Assembly: GCA_021800135.1 (NCBI GenBank)
Contig: JAJYZH010000011.1
Location: 1 to 11,582, forward strand
Direction: 5' to 3'
Length of the DNA stretch: 11,582 nucleotides
DNA from: Microcaldota archaeon
Lineage (GTDB): Archaea; Micrarchaeota; Micrarchaeia; Micrarchaeales; Micrarchaeaceae
The notes under the pieces were generated by a model. The model had not been told where the DNA came from and did no database searches. It saw only the letters and a program-made list of their open reading frames with translations. This document shows positions 1 to 5,626 of the stretch, one piece after another (positions within the stretch are counted from its first letter, which is position 1; the number at the start of each line of letters is the position of its first letter). Position numbers and translations under genes: made by a program.

Positions 1-18
1 TCTTATATACCTTCTTTG

Positions 19-61
19 CACGCCCTTACTCCTATCTCAAGGATAGGAGTTTGCGGGCGTG
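19..61. repeat. Two-tier intergenic hairpin containing a 19-base element repeated at the window's end
   Basis: Outer arms CACGCCC (19-25) and GGGCGTG (55-61) enclose a perfect 9-bp inner stem, ACTCCTATC (28-36) and GATAGGAGT (42-50), with loop TCAAG. The core CTCCTATCTCAAGGATAGG (29-47) recurs exactly, as its reverse complement, at 11531-11549. A TATA-like stretch lies at 2-10, about 25 bases ahead of the inner stem, so a plus-strand transcript could begin inside the hairpin. It could be a dispersed structured repeat, an RNA leader or a terminator; the sequence does not decide between these. Confidence 0.6.
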
Positions 62-110
62 TTGAAATTTTATCAACATACTCTTAACGATAGTATTTAA
101 TAGTTAGCGC

Positions 111-161
111 CAAAATATTCTTTGATTATTTTGTATGCCAAGGAATAAAAGCTTCAGCTTT
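111..161. other. AT-rich spacer with two further small inverted repeats
   Basis: CAAAATA (111-117) pairs with TATTTTG (127-133) around a 9-base loop, and AAAGC (148-152) pairs with GCTTT (157-161) around TTCA. A short GTTGA/TCAAC pair also sits at 61-77, directly after the large hairpin. I find no convincing coding frame in 1-217. These may be parts of a small structured RNA or simply AT-rich chance pairings. Confidence 0.3.
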
Positions 162-185
162 ACCGCACTGTTTTTGTCCTGGTTT

Positions 186-195
186 GCATTTAACG
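186..195 (+). promoter_or_regulatory. Candidate TATA box for the FKBP gene
   Basis: GCATTTAACG is centred about 28 bases before the ATG at 218. That spacing would start the transcript at or next to the start codon. No SD-like motif precedes the ATG, which fits a leaderless mRNA. Confidence 0.35.
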
Positions 196-217
196 CTTTA
201 ATAGTAAAGATGATGCC

Positions 218-931
218 ATGAGTTTTAAGGATGGAGATTTTGTTGAAATAGATTACAGCGCATGGAGAGAAGCTGACAATACGCTTCTTTATACGACATA
301 TAAGGAGCAGGCAGAAAAGGCGGGCATATACGATAAAGGCAGGGAATATGGCGCTGCGCTGGTAGTTATAGGCAGCAATGGCGTTGTCAGGGGCCTGGAG
401 AGAGAACTGAAAGGCATGAACCAGGGGGAGACGAAGAGATTCACTCTTGAGCCTGGTGATGCGTTCGGAGAGAGAAGGGAGGAGCTGGTTAAGGTAATGC
501 CGTTTTCTGAATTCAGGGCCCATAATATAGACCCGGCACCCGGAATGAGCATAGACATAGACGGCATACCATCCATAGTAAGAAGCGTAAATTCCGGCAG
601 GGTCGTGATTGACCAGAACCATCCGGAAGCGGGAAGGAAGATAATTTACGAAGTTAAGGTATTGAGGCTGCTCAATGAGAGCAAGGACAAGATAATGAGC
701 TTGGGAAAAACCTACGGGGTCGCTCCATCCGAAGTGAAACTTAATGGCGGGGAAGCGGAGATATTATTCTCAGATTCTGTAAAGAAGAACGCTGATTATT
801 TCATAGGAAAGGCCAATCTGGTTGCGGCCGTGTTTAATTACCTTAAGGACATAAAGAAGGTCAATGTTAAGGAGGAATTCGAACGGCCAAAAGAGCAGAC
901 TGCCGATAAGGAGGCTGAGAATAAGGAGTAA
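218..931 (+). CDS. Long archaeal FKBP-type peptidyl-prolyl cis-trans isomerase (SlyD-like)
   Basis: This 237-residue protein should catalyse cis-trans isomerisation of proline peptide bonds and act as a cytosolic folding chaperone. The FKBP fold is split: residues about 5-87 (DGDFVEIDY, then GLERELKGM and LEPGDAFGER) and the closing strand at 140-150. Between them is the insert-in-flap chaperone domain (about 88-139: VKVMP, GMSIDIDG, NSGRVVIDQNHPEAGR). A C-terminal region of about 70 residues follows, as in the long archaeal FKBPs, and then a charged tail (221-237). There is no signal peptide. The gene stands alone on the plus strand and converges with spt4, with a 13-base gap between stops. 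The ATG at 218 fits the family N-terminus. The family assignment is firm; its clients are unknown. Confidence 0.93.
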   Translation: MSFKDGDFVEIDYSAWREADNTLLYTTYKEQAEKAGIYDKGREYGAALVVIGSNGVVRGLERELKGMNQGETKRFTLEPGDAFGERREELVKVMPFSEFRAHNIDPAPGMSIDIDGIPSIVRSVNSGRVVIDQNHPEAGRKIIYEVKVLRLLNESKDKIMSLGKTYGVAPSEVKLNGGEAEILFSDSVKKNADYFIGKANLVAAVFNYLKDIKKVNVKEEFERPKEQTADKEAENKE

Positions 932-944
932 TGCCAGGCAGCAA

Positions 945-1136
945 TCAGCCTTTTATGTTGAGGGCGAACGTGCCATTGAACTTGATATCCAGCTTTTTCG
1001 CAACCTCGGACTTCTCTACATTTATAACTATCACGTAGCCGTTCCACTTGTTGGTCAGATCTGTTGATCCGCATATCGGGCACTTGTCGCCCCTGCTTAT
1101 TATTATCCTGCAGCTTTTGCATACTTTTTCTTCCAT
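945..1136 (-). CDS. spt4: Transcription elongation factor Spt4 (RpoE2)
   Basis: A 63-residue zinc protein that pairs with Spt5 on RNA polymerase to keep the clamp closed and raise processivity. The zinc ribbon is C6-x2-C9 and C19-P-I-C22. It is followed by the family signature GSTDLTNKWNGYVIVINVEKS and a final strand with AKKLDI and FALNIKG. Length is normal for archaeal Spt4. The frame extends upstream to 1163, but ATG 1136 is preferred: it gives the expected N-terminus, lies four bases after the rpoE1 stop, and has AGTGATCGT before it (AGTG plus five bases). It is the last gene of the DUF488-PIN-rpoE1-spt4 operon. No T-rich terminator is obvious, and the transcript may run into the FKBP 3' end. 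Confidence 0.95.
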   Translation of the reverse strand: MEEKVCKSCRIIISRGDKCPICGSTDLTNKWNGYVIVINVEKSEVAKKLDIKFNGTFALNIKG

Positions 1137-1140
1137 ACGA

Positions 1141-1728
1141 TCACTTATGGCTTCCGCTGCCACCCCTTCTTATGGGTTTCTTCGCCTGGCCCTGCTTTAT
1201 TTCGGTCCATTCTAGTTTGCCCAGCCCCTCAGGCCTCATAGTAAGCGCGATTTTTGAATCTTTTATCGAATTTTTCAGGCTTACGGTAGATATCTTAGCG
1301 TACACAAAGTCGCCTTTTTTCAGCGATATGTTGCTTCTCCTAGAGGTGAATGCCGGTATCTTCCTGTCGAACGTCAGGAATTCATTGGTTATCTGCGACA
1401 CGTGGACCAGGCCGTCGATTGGGCCGATCTTCACAAATGCCCCGAACTCGGCCAATTCTGAAACCTCTCCCCCAACAACCTCCTCTACCTGTGGTATATA
1501 TGCCAGAAGGTCAAACTCTACGGCATGGTGCGTGGCCGGGTCGTTCGGATATATGAACCCTTCGCCGATGTCCCTTATGTTAAACACCGTTATTATTATC
1601 CCCATATCCTTGTCTATGATACTCTCGTATCTTTTGGAGAGCTCTTCTGTGGCTACCTTCTCGAGGTCCTCCCCGAAAGCCGAAGGCGGCATCTTGAACA
1701 TGTCATTTACGGTATATATCTTGTACAT
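1141..1728 (-). CDS. rpoE1: DNA-directed RNA polymerase subunit Rpo7 (RpoE1, RpoE')
   Basis: This 195-residue protein is the Rpb7 counterpart, a stalk subunit that with Rpo4 aids open-complex formation and binds nascent RNA. The N-terminal RNP-like domain (about 1-78) begins MYKIYTVNDMFKMPPSAFG. The C-terminal S1 domain (about 79-185) contains GGEVSELAEFGAFVKIG and IDGLVHVSQI. A basic tail ends RRGGSGSHK. The open frame reaches ATG 1767, but ATG 1728 gives the standard N-terminus and has GAGGTG five bases before it. That SD is part of a perfect 10-base tandem duplication. spt4 follows four bases downstream, and the PIN gene ends 42 bases upstream. Confidence 0.96.
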   Translation of the reverse strand: MYKIYTVNDMFKMPPSAFGEDLEKVATEELSKRYESIIDKDMGIIITVFNIRDIGEGFIYPNDPATHHAVEFDLLAYIPQVEEVVGGEVSELAEFGAFVKIGPIDGLVHVSQITNEFLTFDRKIPAFTSRRSNISLKKGDFVYAKISTVSLKNSIKDSKIALTMRPEGLGKLEWTEIKQGQAKKPIRRGGSGSHK

Positions 1729-1730
1729 CT

Positions 1731-1750
1731 TTGCACCTCTTTGCACCTCT
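1731..1750 (-). promoter_or_regulatory. Duplicated Shine-Dalgarno sequence before rpoE1
   Basis: On the plus strand TTGCACCTCT occurs twice in a row (1731-1740, 1741-1750). On the mRNA this reads AGAGGTGCAA twice, giving two GAGGTG motifs, at 5 and 15 bases from ATG 1728. The proximal copy has the spacing used elsewhere in the window. The repeat is not a multiple of three, so it is not a peptide repeat. Confidence 0.75.
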
Positions 1751-1770
1751 TGATGCTTGAAGGACATTTA

Positions 1771-2139
1771 CTATTTCAGCTTGCCGTCCTTCGCAAGCTT
1801 AAACACTTTCGCATTTAAAGATTTAAGCCTTTTTGCGAGCTCAGTATCGTTAGTTATTGCGATTATGGCGGTGTTTTCCGCCGAATCGAGCATCCAGGCG
1901 TCTCCGCTTTTCGTGCTGCTTTCCACTTTCGCTTTTGCCAGGGCCACTGCCTGCAGCGAGAGCCTTGCGGATACCCCTCTGCGCCCATTATTTGCTGATA
2001 ATTTGGTCAGTTCCCTTATTATACCTTTCGAAACGCACAGGACACTGCCGGGAAACGCTTCTGAAGCTATCCCAAATACGTCCAGCTTGTTCTCGAACCC
2101 ATAGACTATAGAGCTCGTATCTATTAGAATCCTGCCCAG
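1771..2139 (-). CDS. PIN-domain ribonuclease-like protein, Fcf1/Utp24-type, with apparent CTG start
   Basis: A 122-residue single PIN domain. The four acidic positions expected of the metal site are visible: D7 (ILIDTSS), E43 (IIRELTKL), D80 (GDAWMLD) and D98 (ITNDTEL). In many archaea a PIN protein related to the rRNA-processing nuclease Fcf1/Utp24 (COG1412) sits next to rpoE1, as here, so an rRNA-maturation role is a reasonable inference. The frame has no ATG, GTG or TTG between the upstream stop and the domain. The only plausible start is CTG 2139, which has GGTG exactly five bases before it. An ATG at 2149 lies in the wrong frame, so a sequencing frameshift is the alternative. The DUF488 stop is 16 bases upstream. 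Identity is firm; the start is inferred. Confidence 0.85.
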   Translation of the reverse strand: MGRILIDTSSIVYGFENKLDVFGIASEAFPGSVLCVSKGIIRELTKLSANNGRRGVSARLSLQAVALAKAKVESSTKSGDAWMLDSAENTAIIAITNDTELAKRLKSLNAKVFKLAKDGKLK

Positions 2140-2155
2140 TTGAACACCGCATAAA

Positions 2156-2536
2156 TCAGTTTGCCTTGCTGTCCATACCCCTCTTCACTATAAGCTTCTT
2201 TTCGAGAAGGCTTTTTAATACCATGGCATCGTTGTGCTGCTCGTCTCTGGCTGCGTATATGAGCGTTAGCACGCTGTTTGTCCTGACCAGTTCGATTAGT
2301 TTGCCTAAAGCATCGTTTTCAGATAGTTCCTTGAGGTATCTCTTTTTGAATTCCTGCCACTTCCCTGGATCGTGGGAGAACCATTTCCGAAGCTCACTAC
2401 TCGGCGCGACATCGCGCATCCATATGTCCACTTTTGGCGATGCCCGCCTTACTCCTCTCGGCCAAAGCCTATCTACGAGCACGCGCGTCCCATCTGCGAC
2501 GTCATATTCCTCATAGACCCGTTTTATCTTTATCAT
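2156..2536 (-). CDS. DUF488 family protein (YeaO-like)
   Basis: A 126-residue protein with the DUF488 hallmarks in order: VLVDRLWPRGV, IWMRDVAPSSELRKWFSHDP, and TLIYAARDEQHNDAMVL near the C-terminus. The family is widespread and of unproven function, so no activity is claimed. ATG 2536 has GGCG five bases before it. A TTG further upstream (2575) would extend the protein by 13 residues, but it lies upstream of the transcription start predicted from the TATA box at 2578-2586, so it is not used here. It is the first gene of the operon with the PIN gene, rpoE1 and spt4. This slot is commonly held by aIF2gamma in other archaea, which makes DUF488 an unexpected neighbour. Confidence 0.88.
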   Translation of the reverse strand: MIKIKRVYEEYDVADGTRVLVDRLWPRGVRRASPKVDIWMRDVAPSSELRKWFSHDPGKWQEFKKRYLKELSENDALGKLIELVRTNSVLTLIYAARDEQHNDAMVLKSLLEKKLIVKRGMDSKAN

Positions 2537-2577
2537 CCATCCGCCTGCAAGAGGTATTCTAGACTTGTCGTGCAACG

Positions 2578-2586
2578 CTTAAATAA
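2578..2586 (-). promoter_or_regulatory. TATA box for the DUF488-PIN-rpoE1-spt4 operon
   Basis: On the minus strand TTATTTAAG is centred about 46 bases before ATG 2536. This predicts a transcript start near 2556 and a leader of about 20 bases that includes the SD. It is the only good TATA candidate just upstream of the operon. Confidence 0.5.
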
Positions 2587-2629
2587 TTTGCTGAAAGGAC
2601 ATAGGACAGTTGAGTCTATGACGTGATAA

Positions 2630-2647
2630 TAAACCGGTGTAGGTTTA
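2630..2647. repeat. Inverted repeat between two divergent promoters
   Basis: TAAACC (2630-2635) and GGTTTA (2642-2647) flank GGTGTA. The repeat lies between the leftward DUF488 promoter and the rightward sepF promoter. It could be an operator or a chance hairpin. A weaker CATAG/CTATG pair lies at 2600-2620. Nothing coding is seen in 2587-2690. Confidence 0.3.
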
Positions 2648-2692
2648 CTTCCACATATACGACACAACGAAAGGATTAAAAAACTAAGTAAA

Positions 2693-2717
2693 GATATATA
2701 TCAAGGCGACAAGTCGC
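2693..2717 (+). promoter_or_regulatory. sepF promoter with adjacent palindrome
   Basis: GATATATA (2693-2700) is a good TATA match and predicts transcription starting near 2722, just ahead of the GGTG SD at 2722-2725. Between them lies GCGACAAGTCGC (2706-2717), a GCGAC/GTCGC inverted repeat where a bound repressor could block polymerase. The operator role is inference. Confidence 0.5.
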
Positions 2718-2730
2718 GAATGGTGTGAAA

Positions 2731-3102
2731 ATGAGTATTTTTGACAAGTTAGGAAAGACCCTGGGTGTTTCGAAAGAGCTTGATATAGAGGACTACATGA
2801 ACTCCGCTGAGATGGAGAATGTGGACATAATGAACGAACCAGCTGATTTTTACGTAAAGCCGGTAGCACTCAAGGAGGAAGCGGATGTCAACCTGATAGA
2901 GGAAGAACTCAGCAAGAAAAATATAATACTGCTTAATATATCTGAAATGGCGAAAAGGCCAAACACCCTGACCAAAGTAGTAGACACATTGAAAGAGTAT
3001 ATTACCAAGACGAACGGTGACATCGCTAAGATCGACGAGGAGAAGATACTTATCGTCCCGTCTAAGGTAAAGATAATAAAGACCAAGAAGCCGATGAAGT
3101 GA
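2731..3102 (+). CDS. sepF: SepF, membrane anchor of the archaeal FtsZ ring
   Basis: A 123-residue protein. In archaea SepF binds FtsZ (FtsZ1 where tested) and tethers it to the membrane at the division site. Residues 1-12 (MSIFDKLGKTLG) form the expected short amphipathic targeting helix. Residues 13-38 are an acidic linker. The core domain (about 39-116) has the archaeal signature FYVKPVALKEEADVNLIEEEL, then KNIILLNI, MAKRPN and EKILIVPSKVKI. ATG 2731 has GGTG five bases upstream; an in-frame GTG at 2725 falls inside that SD and is unlikely. The gene has its own promoter and abuts, stop to stop, the opposing methyltransferase gene. The two ftsZ genes lie about 2.5 kb away. Confidence 0.92.
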   Translation: MSIFDKLGKTLGVSKELDIEDYMNSAEMENVDIMNEPADFYVKPVALKEEADVNLIEEELSKKNIILLNISEMAKRPNTLTKVVDTLKEYITKTNGDIAKIDEEKILIVPSKVKIIKTKKPMK

Positions 3103-3825
3103 TTATTGCCTGTTTCTTTTTCTTCCTTCCGGCATTCCCTTCAGAGATATAGCTGCTGCTATAGACCTAAGCTCCTTCTTTGTAGGGTTTGATTTGTCTA
3201 TAACGCTCTTAAATGCAAGTGACACGGTTTTCTTGTCCCGGACTGCCCCGTTCTTGTATACGAACATTCTGAACAGGTTCGAAAGGGCGTCTTTTTCTTC
3301 CTGTGTTGCAGCGTTATCCGTTGATCCGCCATAATTGCTTGATAAAGCCTTGTACATGAATGAGTATAGCAGAACCGAGAGCGCGTGGGATATGTTTAGT
3401 ACCGGGTAATCCGGGTTCGCAGGTATGAATAGTGCTATGCTGCATTCTTTTATCTCGCTTGGGCTTAGACCGGTATCGTCACGGCCAAGCACAATAGATA
3501 CTGCTTTGGGGTCTGCTTTTCTTATTAGCTCCAGTGCCTCGCTAATTGTGTACAGGCCCTTTGATGCGGATTCTGCCTTGCGCCATATCCCTGTCGTGGC
3601 TATCGAGAAAGTGCCCTTTATCGCATCCCGAAGATGCTTCCTTGTTCTGGCCCTTTCAAGAAGCCCACGCGCTGCCTTTGAGTATTTTATCGCGGTGCTT
3701 CCTGTCAGCGTGCAGCGTGGCGACACGAACTCCAGTTTGTCTACTCCGAAATTCATTGAAACTCTGGCTATGTACCCTACGTTGACCTGATACTTTGGGG
3801 ATACTGCCACAACTTTTATACGCAT
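3103..3825 (-). CDS. TrmJ-like SPOUT RNA 2'-O-methyltransferase
   Basis: A 240-residue SPOUT-fold methyltransferase that probably methylates the ribose of tRNA nucleotide 32 using S-adenosylmethionine, as archaeal TrmJ does. Motif 1 is at 8-37 (VSPKYQVNVGYIARVSMNFG, then LEFVSPR, with R21 in the conserved arginine position). Motif 2 is IVLGRDDTGLSPSEIKEC, and the knot-forming motif 3 is YPVLNISHALSVLLYSF. The last 70 residues are a basic helical extension. ATG 3825 is preceded by GAGGTGATC, the strongest SD in the window. The stop codon of the upstream CPBP gene lies inside that SD, so translation is probably coupled. It is the last gene of the aIF5A operon. Another target RNA cannot be excluded from sequence. 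Confidence 0.87.
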   Translation of the reverse strand: MRIKVVAVSPKYQVNVGYIARVSMNFGVDKLEFVSPRCTLTGSTAIKYSKAARGLLERARTRKHLRDAIKGTFSIATTGIWRKAESASKGLYTISEALELIRKADPKAVSIVLGRDDTGLSPSEIKECSIALFIPANPDYPVLNISHALSVLLYSFMYKALSSNYGGSTDNAATQEEKDALSNLFRMFVYKNGAVRDKKTVSLAFKSVIDKSNPTKKELRSIAAAISLKGMPEGRKRNRQ

Positions 3826-3834
3826 GGGATCACC

Positions 3835-4527
3835 TCAGAGCATTAGCACAAGTATGGTAACGATATTTACCAGGGCATGGCCTATTATGGTTGTATAGAG
3901 CGATTTTGTCCTTTTGAACGCATATCCTGCAAGAAGGCCGAATATGAATGCTGCGATGAACTCGGATATCGAGAGATAGCTTATGTGGAAAGCCGCGAAT
4001 ATTAAGGCGCTGGGAATTATGCCGATCCTCGGCACCAGAAACCCCCTGAAAAGTATCTCCTCGTCTATAGGCGCTATGATGGCCGCAAACACGAGCAGGT
4101 AGATTGGCATTCCCTGGAGCGCCATGCTTACGTTGGTGGGCAGGGGTATGTGGGTCACTATCTGAAAAACGGAGAATATTACCTGCAAAAGGAATATGGA
4201 GACGAAAAGCGCTATTCCGATAGCGACTGCCCTTAGGCGTAGGCTGGAAGTCTTAAGCCCGAGCCCGGATATTATGTCTCGCATGCTGTGTTTCTTTGTA
4301 AGAAGGTAGGCGAACGCTATTGATGGGAACAGCAGCGAAAGCGCTATGGTGCTGTCTGCTTCGAACGATATTAGGGTAATCATACCGGAATTGTATAAGT
4401 TTCCGAATAGAAATAGAGATATTACGAGTAGGAGTGTCGAGATGTAGGATAGGTACAGCGCGAAGCAACTTTTTGCGTCCTTTTTGCCCCTTTTTACTTT
4501 GCCGCCAGCTTTCTTAGGACGAGCCAA
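3835..4527 (-). CDS. CPBP-family intramembrane metalloprotease (Rce1-like), TTG start
   Basis: A 230-residue polytopic membrane protein with the conserved CPBP/Abi motifs: D155-E-E-I-L-F-R-G (156-162), FAAFH181 and H217ALVN221. These make up the glutamate and histidine site of the family. About seven hydrophobic segments follow a basic 20-residue cytoplasmic N-terminus (MARPKKAGGKVKRGKKDAK). Substrates are unknown; members cleave membrane-bound proteins or serve in self-immunity and peptide processing. The start is TTG 4527, directly after the S27ae stop (TGATTG). GGTG lies exactly five bases before it, inside the last S27ae codons. The gene overlaps the SD of the downstream methyltransferase gene, so it is embedded in a translation operon. 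Confidence 0.88.
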   Translation of the reverse strand: MARPKKAGGKVKRGKKDAKSCFALYLSYISTLLLVISLFLFGNLYNSGMITLISFEADSTIALSLLFPSIAFAYLLTKKHSMRDIISGLGLKTSSLRLRAVAIGIALFVSIFLLQVIFSVFQIVTHIPLPTNVSMALQGMPIYLLVFAAIIAPIDEEILFRGFLVPRIGIIPSALIFAAFHISYLSISEFIAAFIFGLLAGYAFKRTKSLYTTIIGHALVNIVTILVLML

Positions 4528-4683
4528 TCATGCACCGGCTTTCTTCGTTTTGAATTCTGTGTATCCACACCTTCCGCATGAATATCTGTCTGCGTGCTCT
4601 GCCATCCTTGATCCGCACTTCATGCACATCTTGCCTGGCTTGTATTGCTTGAACTGCTTCTTTTCCTTTTTTTCTCCAGCCAT
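4528..4683 (-). CDS. rps27ae: 30S ribosomal protein S27Ae
   Basis: A 51-residue zinc-ribbon ribosomal protein of the small subunit. It begins MAGEKKEKKQFKQYKPGK. The zinc ligands are C20-M-K-C23 and C36-G-R-C39, and the family pattern CGSRMAEHADRYSCGRCGYTE is clear across 22-43. The tail is short and basic. It follows S24e by 13 bases, the usual archaeal pairing, and its stop abuts the TTG of the CPBP gene. The SD before ATG 4683 is weak (GAGTG, with six bases to the start). Confidence 0.93.
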   Translation of the reverse strand: MAGEKKEKKQFKQYKPGKMCMKCGSRMAEHADRYSCGRCGYTEFKTKKAGA

Positions 4684-4696
4684 GTTAAACACTCAT

Positions 4697-5104
4697 TTAT
4701 TTTGACTCTGGGGCAGGCGCCTGCTCTGCCTTGTCCTTCCCCTTATCTCCTTTATCCCCTCCTTTCTTTTTCTCGGCTTTTGGCTCCTGCACTTGCTGTT
4801 TTTCCTCTGGTTTTGGTCCTTCGTCCGGGAGCTTGCCAGACCTCCTCATGACATGCTTAGGCTCCGTCTTTTCCATCGTTCCCTTGTCCTGGTAGATGTG
4901 AATTATCCCGGTGCTCTTTCTCTCCCCGAATTGCTGGTCTATCCTGACTATTATAGAACTATCAGGACTTGCACTCAGCTTCTTGCACAGCTCCGCAAGC
5001 ATATCCGCCTTTGAGACAGTGGATGAATCCTGCGTGACCGTGAACTTTACCTCACGCCTCTTCAGCGCGTTGTTCTGCATGTCTAAATCTATCATGATAT
5101 CCAT
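4697..5104 (-). CDS. rps24e: 30S ribosomal protein S24e with extended charged tail
   Basis: A 135-residue small-subunit protein. Residues 1-90 match the S24e domain: QNNALKRREVKFTV, SKADMLAELCKKL, SSIIVRIDQQFGERKSTGIIHIY, then EPKHVMRRSGK. From about residue 92 a low-complexity tail of some 44 residues follows, rich in K, E, D, P and Q. Archaeal S24e proteins are commonly about 100 residues, so the tail is an add-on and probably disordered. GGGG lies five bases before ATG 5104; an internal ATG at 5095 is less likely. The gene starts 9 bases after the aIF5A stop and precedes S27ae. Confidence 0.93.
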   Translation of the reverse strand: MDIMIDLDMQNNALKRREVKFTVTQDSSTVSKADMLAELCKKLSASPDSSIIVRIDQQFGERKSTGIIHIYQDKGTMEKTEPKHVMRRSGKLPDEGPKPEEKQQVQEPKAEKKKGGDKGDKGKDKAEQAPAPESK

Positions 5105-5113
5105 AATATCCCC

Positions 5114-5515
5114 TCACTCGTTTATTGTCCTGGTTATGACCTTCCTGCCCATCGTCTCTATAAGTTCTACACTCATGCCTGCACTTATACTCCCTTTCAG
5201 CTCTTCGGGTATTGGAAGCTCAAACACCTCGTAGGTTTCGGCATCCATAAGCTGCACGTGGTCCCCCGTGACAGAAACCACCTGGGCCCTTTTCTTGGTG
5301 ATTATAGGCACGTCTGCATAAGCATCTGCAGGTTTCAGGAGCGTCTTCTTCTTCCCATCGAACACCCCTATGGCAGTAATCCTCATTTTCGCAGACCCGT
5401 GTTTGCCTGGGGCGCTGATGTCTATCTCAACAGCCCTGCACGGTTCCCCGTCAATCAGTATGAACCTTCCTTTGCCTATCTCCTTCATTATAACGTGCTC
5501 GATCTCGTCACTCAT
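5114..5515 (-). CDS. eif5a: Translation factor aIF5A
   Basis: A 133-residue factor that binds the ribosomal E site and relieves stalling, for example at proline runs. It acts only after modification of one lysine to hypusine or deoxyhypusine. That lysine is K38 in the loop APGKHGSAK of the N-terminal SH3-like domain (1-70). The C-terminal OB domain covers about 71-133 (AQVVSVTGDHVQLMD, then MSVELIETMGRKVI). ATG 5515 has GAGG five bases upstream. It leads the operon with S24e, S27ae, the CPBP protease and the methyltransferase. No deoxyhypusine synthase gene lies in the window. Confidence 0.96.
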   Translation of the reverse strand: MSDEIEHVIMKEIGKGRFILIDGEPCRAVEIDISAPGKHGSAKMRITAIGVFDGKKKTLLKPADAYADVPIITKKRAQVVSVTGDHVQLMDAETYEVFELPIPEELKGSISAGMSVELIETMGRKVITRTINE

Positions 5516-5560
5516 AATATCCTCTGAATTAGAATGGACAGTTAGATTTTATTGCAAAGG

Positions 5561-5570
5561 TATATATAAA
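5561..5570 (-). promoter_or_regulatory. TATA box of the aIF5A operon
   Basis: TTTATATATA on the minus strand is the clearest TATA box in the window. It predicts a transcript start near 5540 and a leader of about 25 bases that contains the GAGG SD. A strong promoter fits an operon of ribosomal and translation genes. Confidence 0.75.
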
Positions 5571-5602
5571 TTGTTGAATTTAGTCACAAAAATAAGAAGA
5601 TA

Positions 5603-5626
5603 AAGAAAGCAAAAAAAGAAAACAAA
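5603..5626 (-). terminator. Oligo-T terminator after the ftsZ pair
   Basis: Immediately after the stop codon the minus strand has T runs of 3, 4, 7 and 3 broken by single G or C bases. This is typical of intrinsic archaeal termination. No hairpin is present. It insulates the aIF5A promoter immediately downstream. Confidence 0.6.

Noticed and set aside
28..50. A tRNA anticodon arm or tRNA fragment
   Set aside because: The loop has five bases rather than seven, and no acceptor, D or T arm can be found around either copy.
29..85. A CRISPR repeat, suggested by a hairpin followed by GTTGAAAT
   Set aside because: Only one unit is present here, and the second copy of the core 11.5 kb away lacks the GTTGAAAT and the outer arms. 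There is no array or cas gene.
104..622. Long open frame on the minus strand over the FKBP gene
   Set aside because: It overlaps a well-supported FKBP gene in another frame, has no family signature and no SD.
1064..1753. 229-codon plus-strand frame opposite rpoE1 and spt4
   Set aside because: It is the antisense shadow of two conserved genes, and its product looks like random hydrophobic and serine-rich sequence.
1729..1767. N-terminal extension of RpoE1 by 13 residues
   Set aside because: The extension translates the duplicated SD, and MYKIY is the conserved beginning of this subunit.
3103..5515. A toxin-antitoxin or phage-defence island, suggested by CPBP and nearby PIN and GNAT proteins
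   Set aside because: Each sits in a housekeeping operon or alone. There is no paired small antitoxin, mobile gene or compositional shift. The PIN protein is the rpoE1-linked Fcf1 type rather than VapC.
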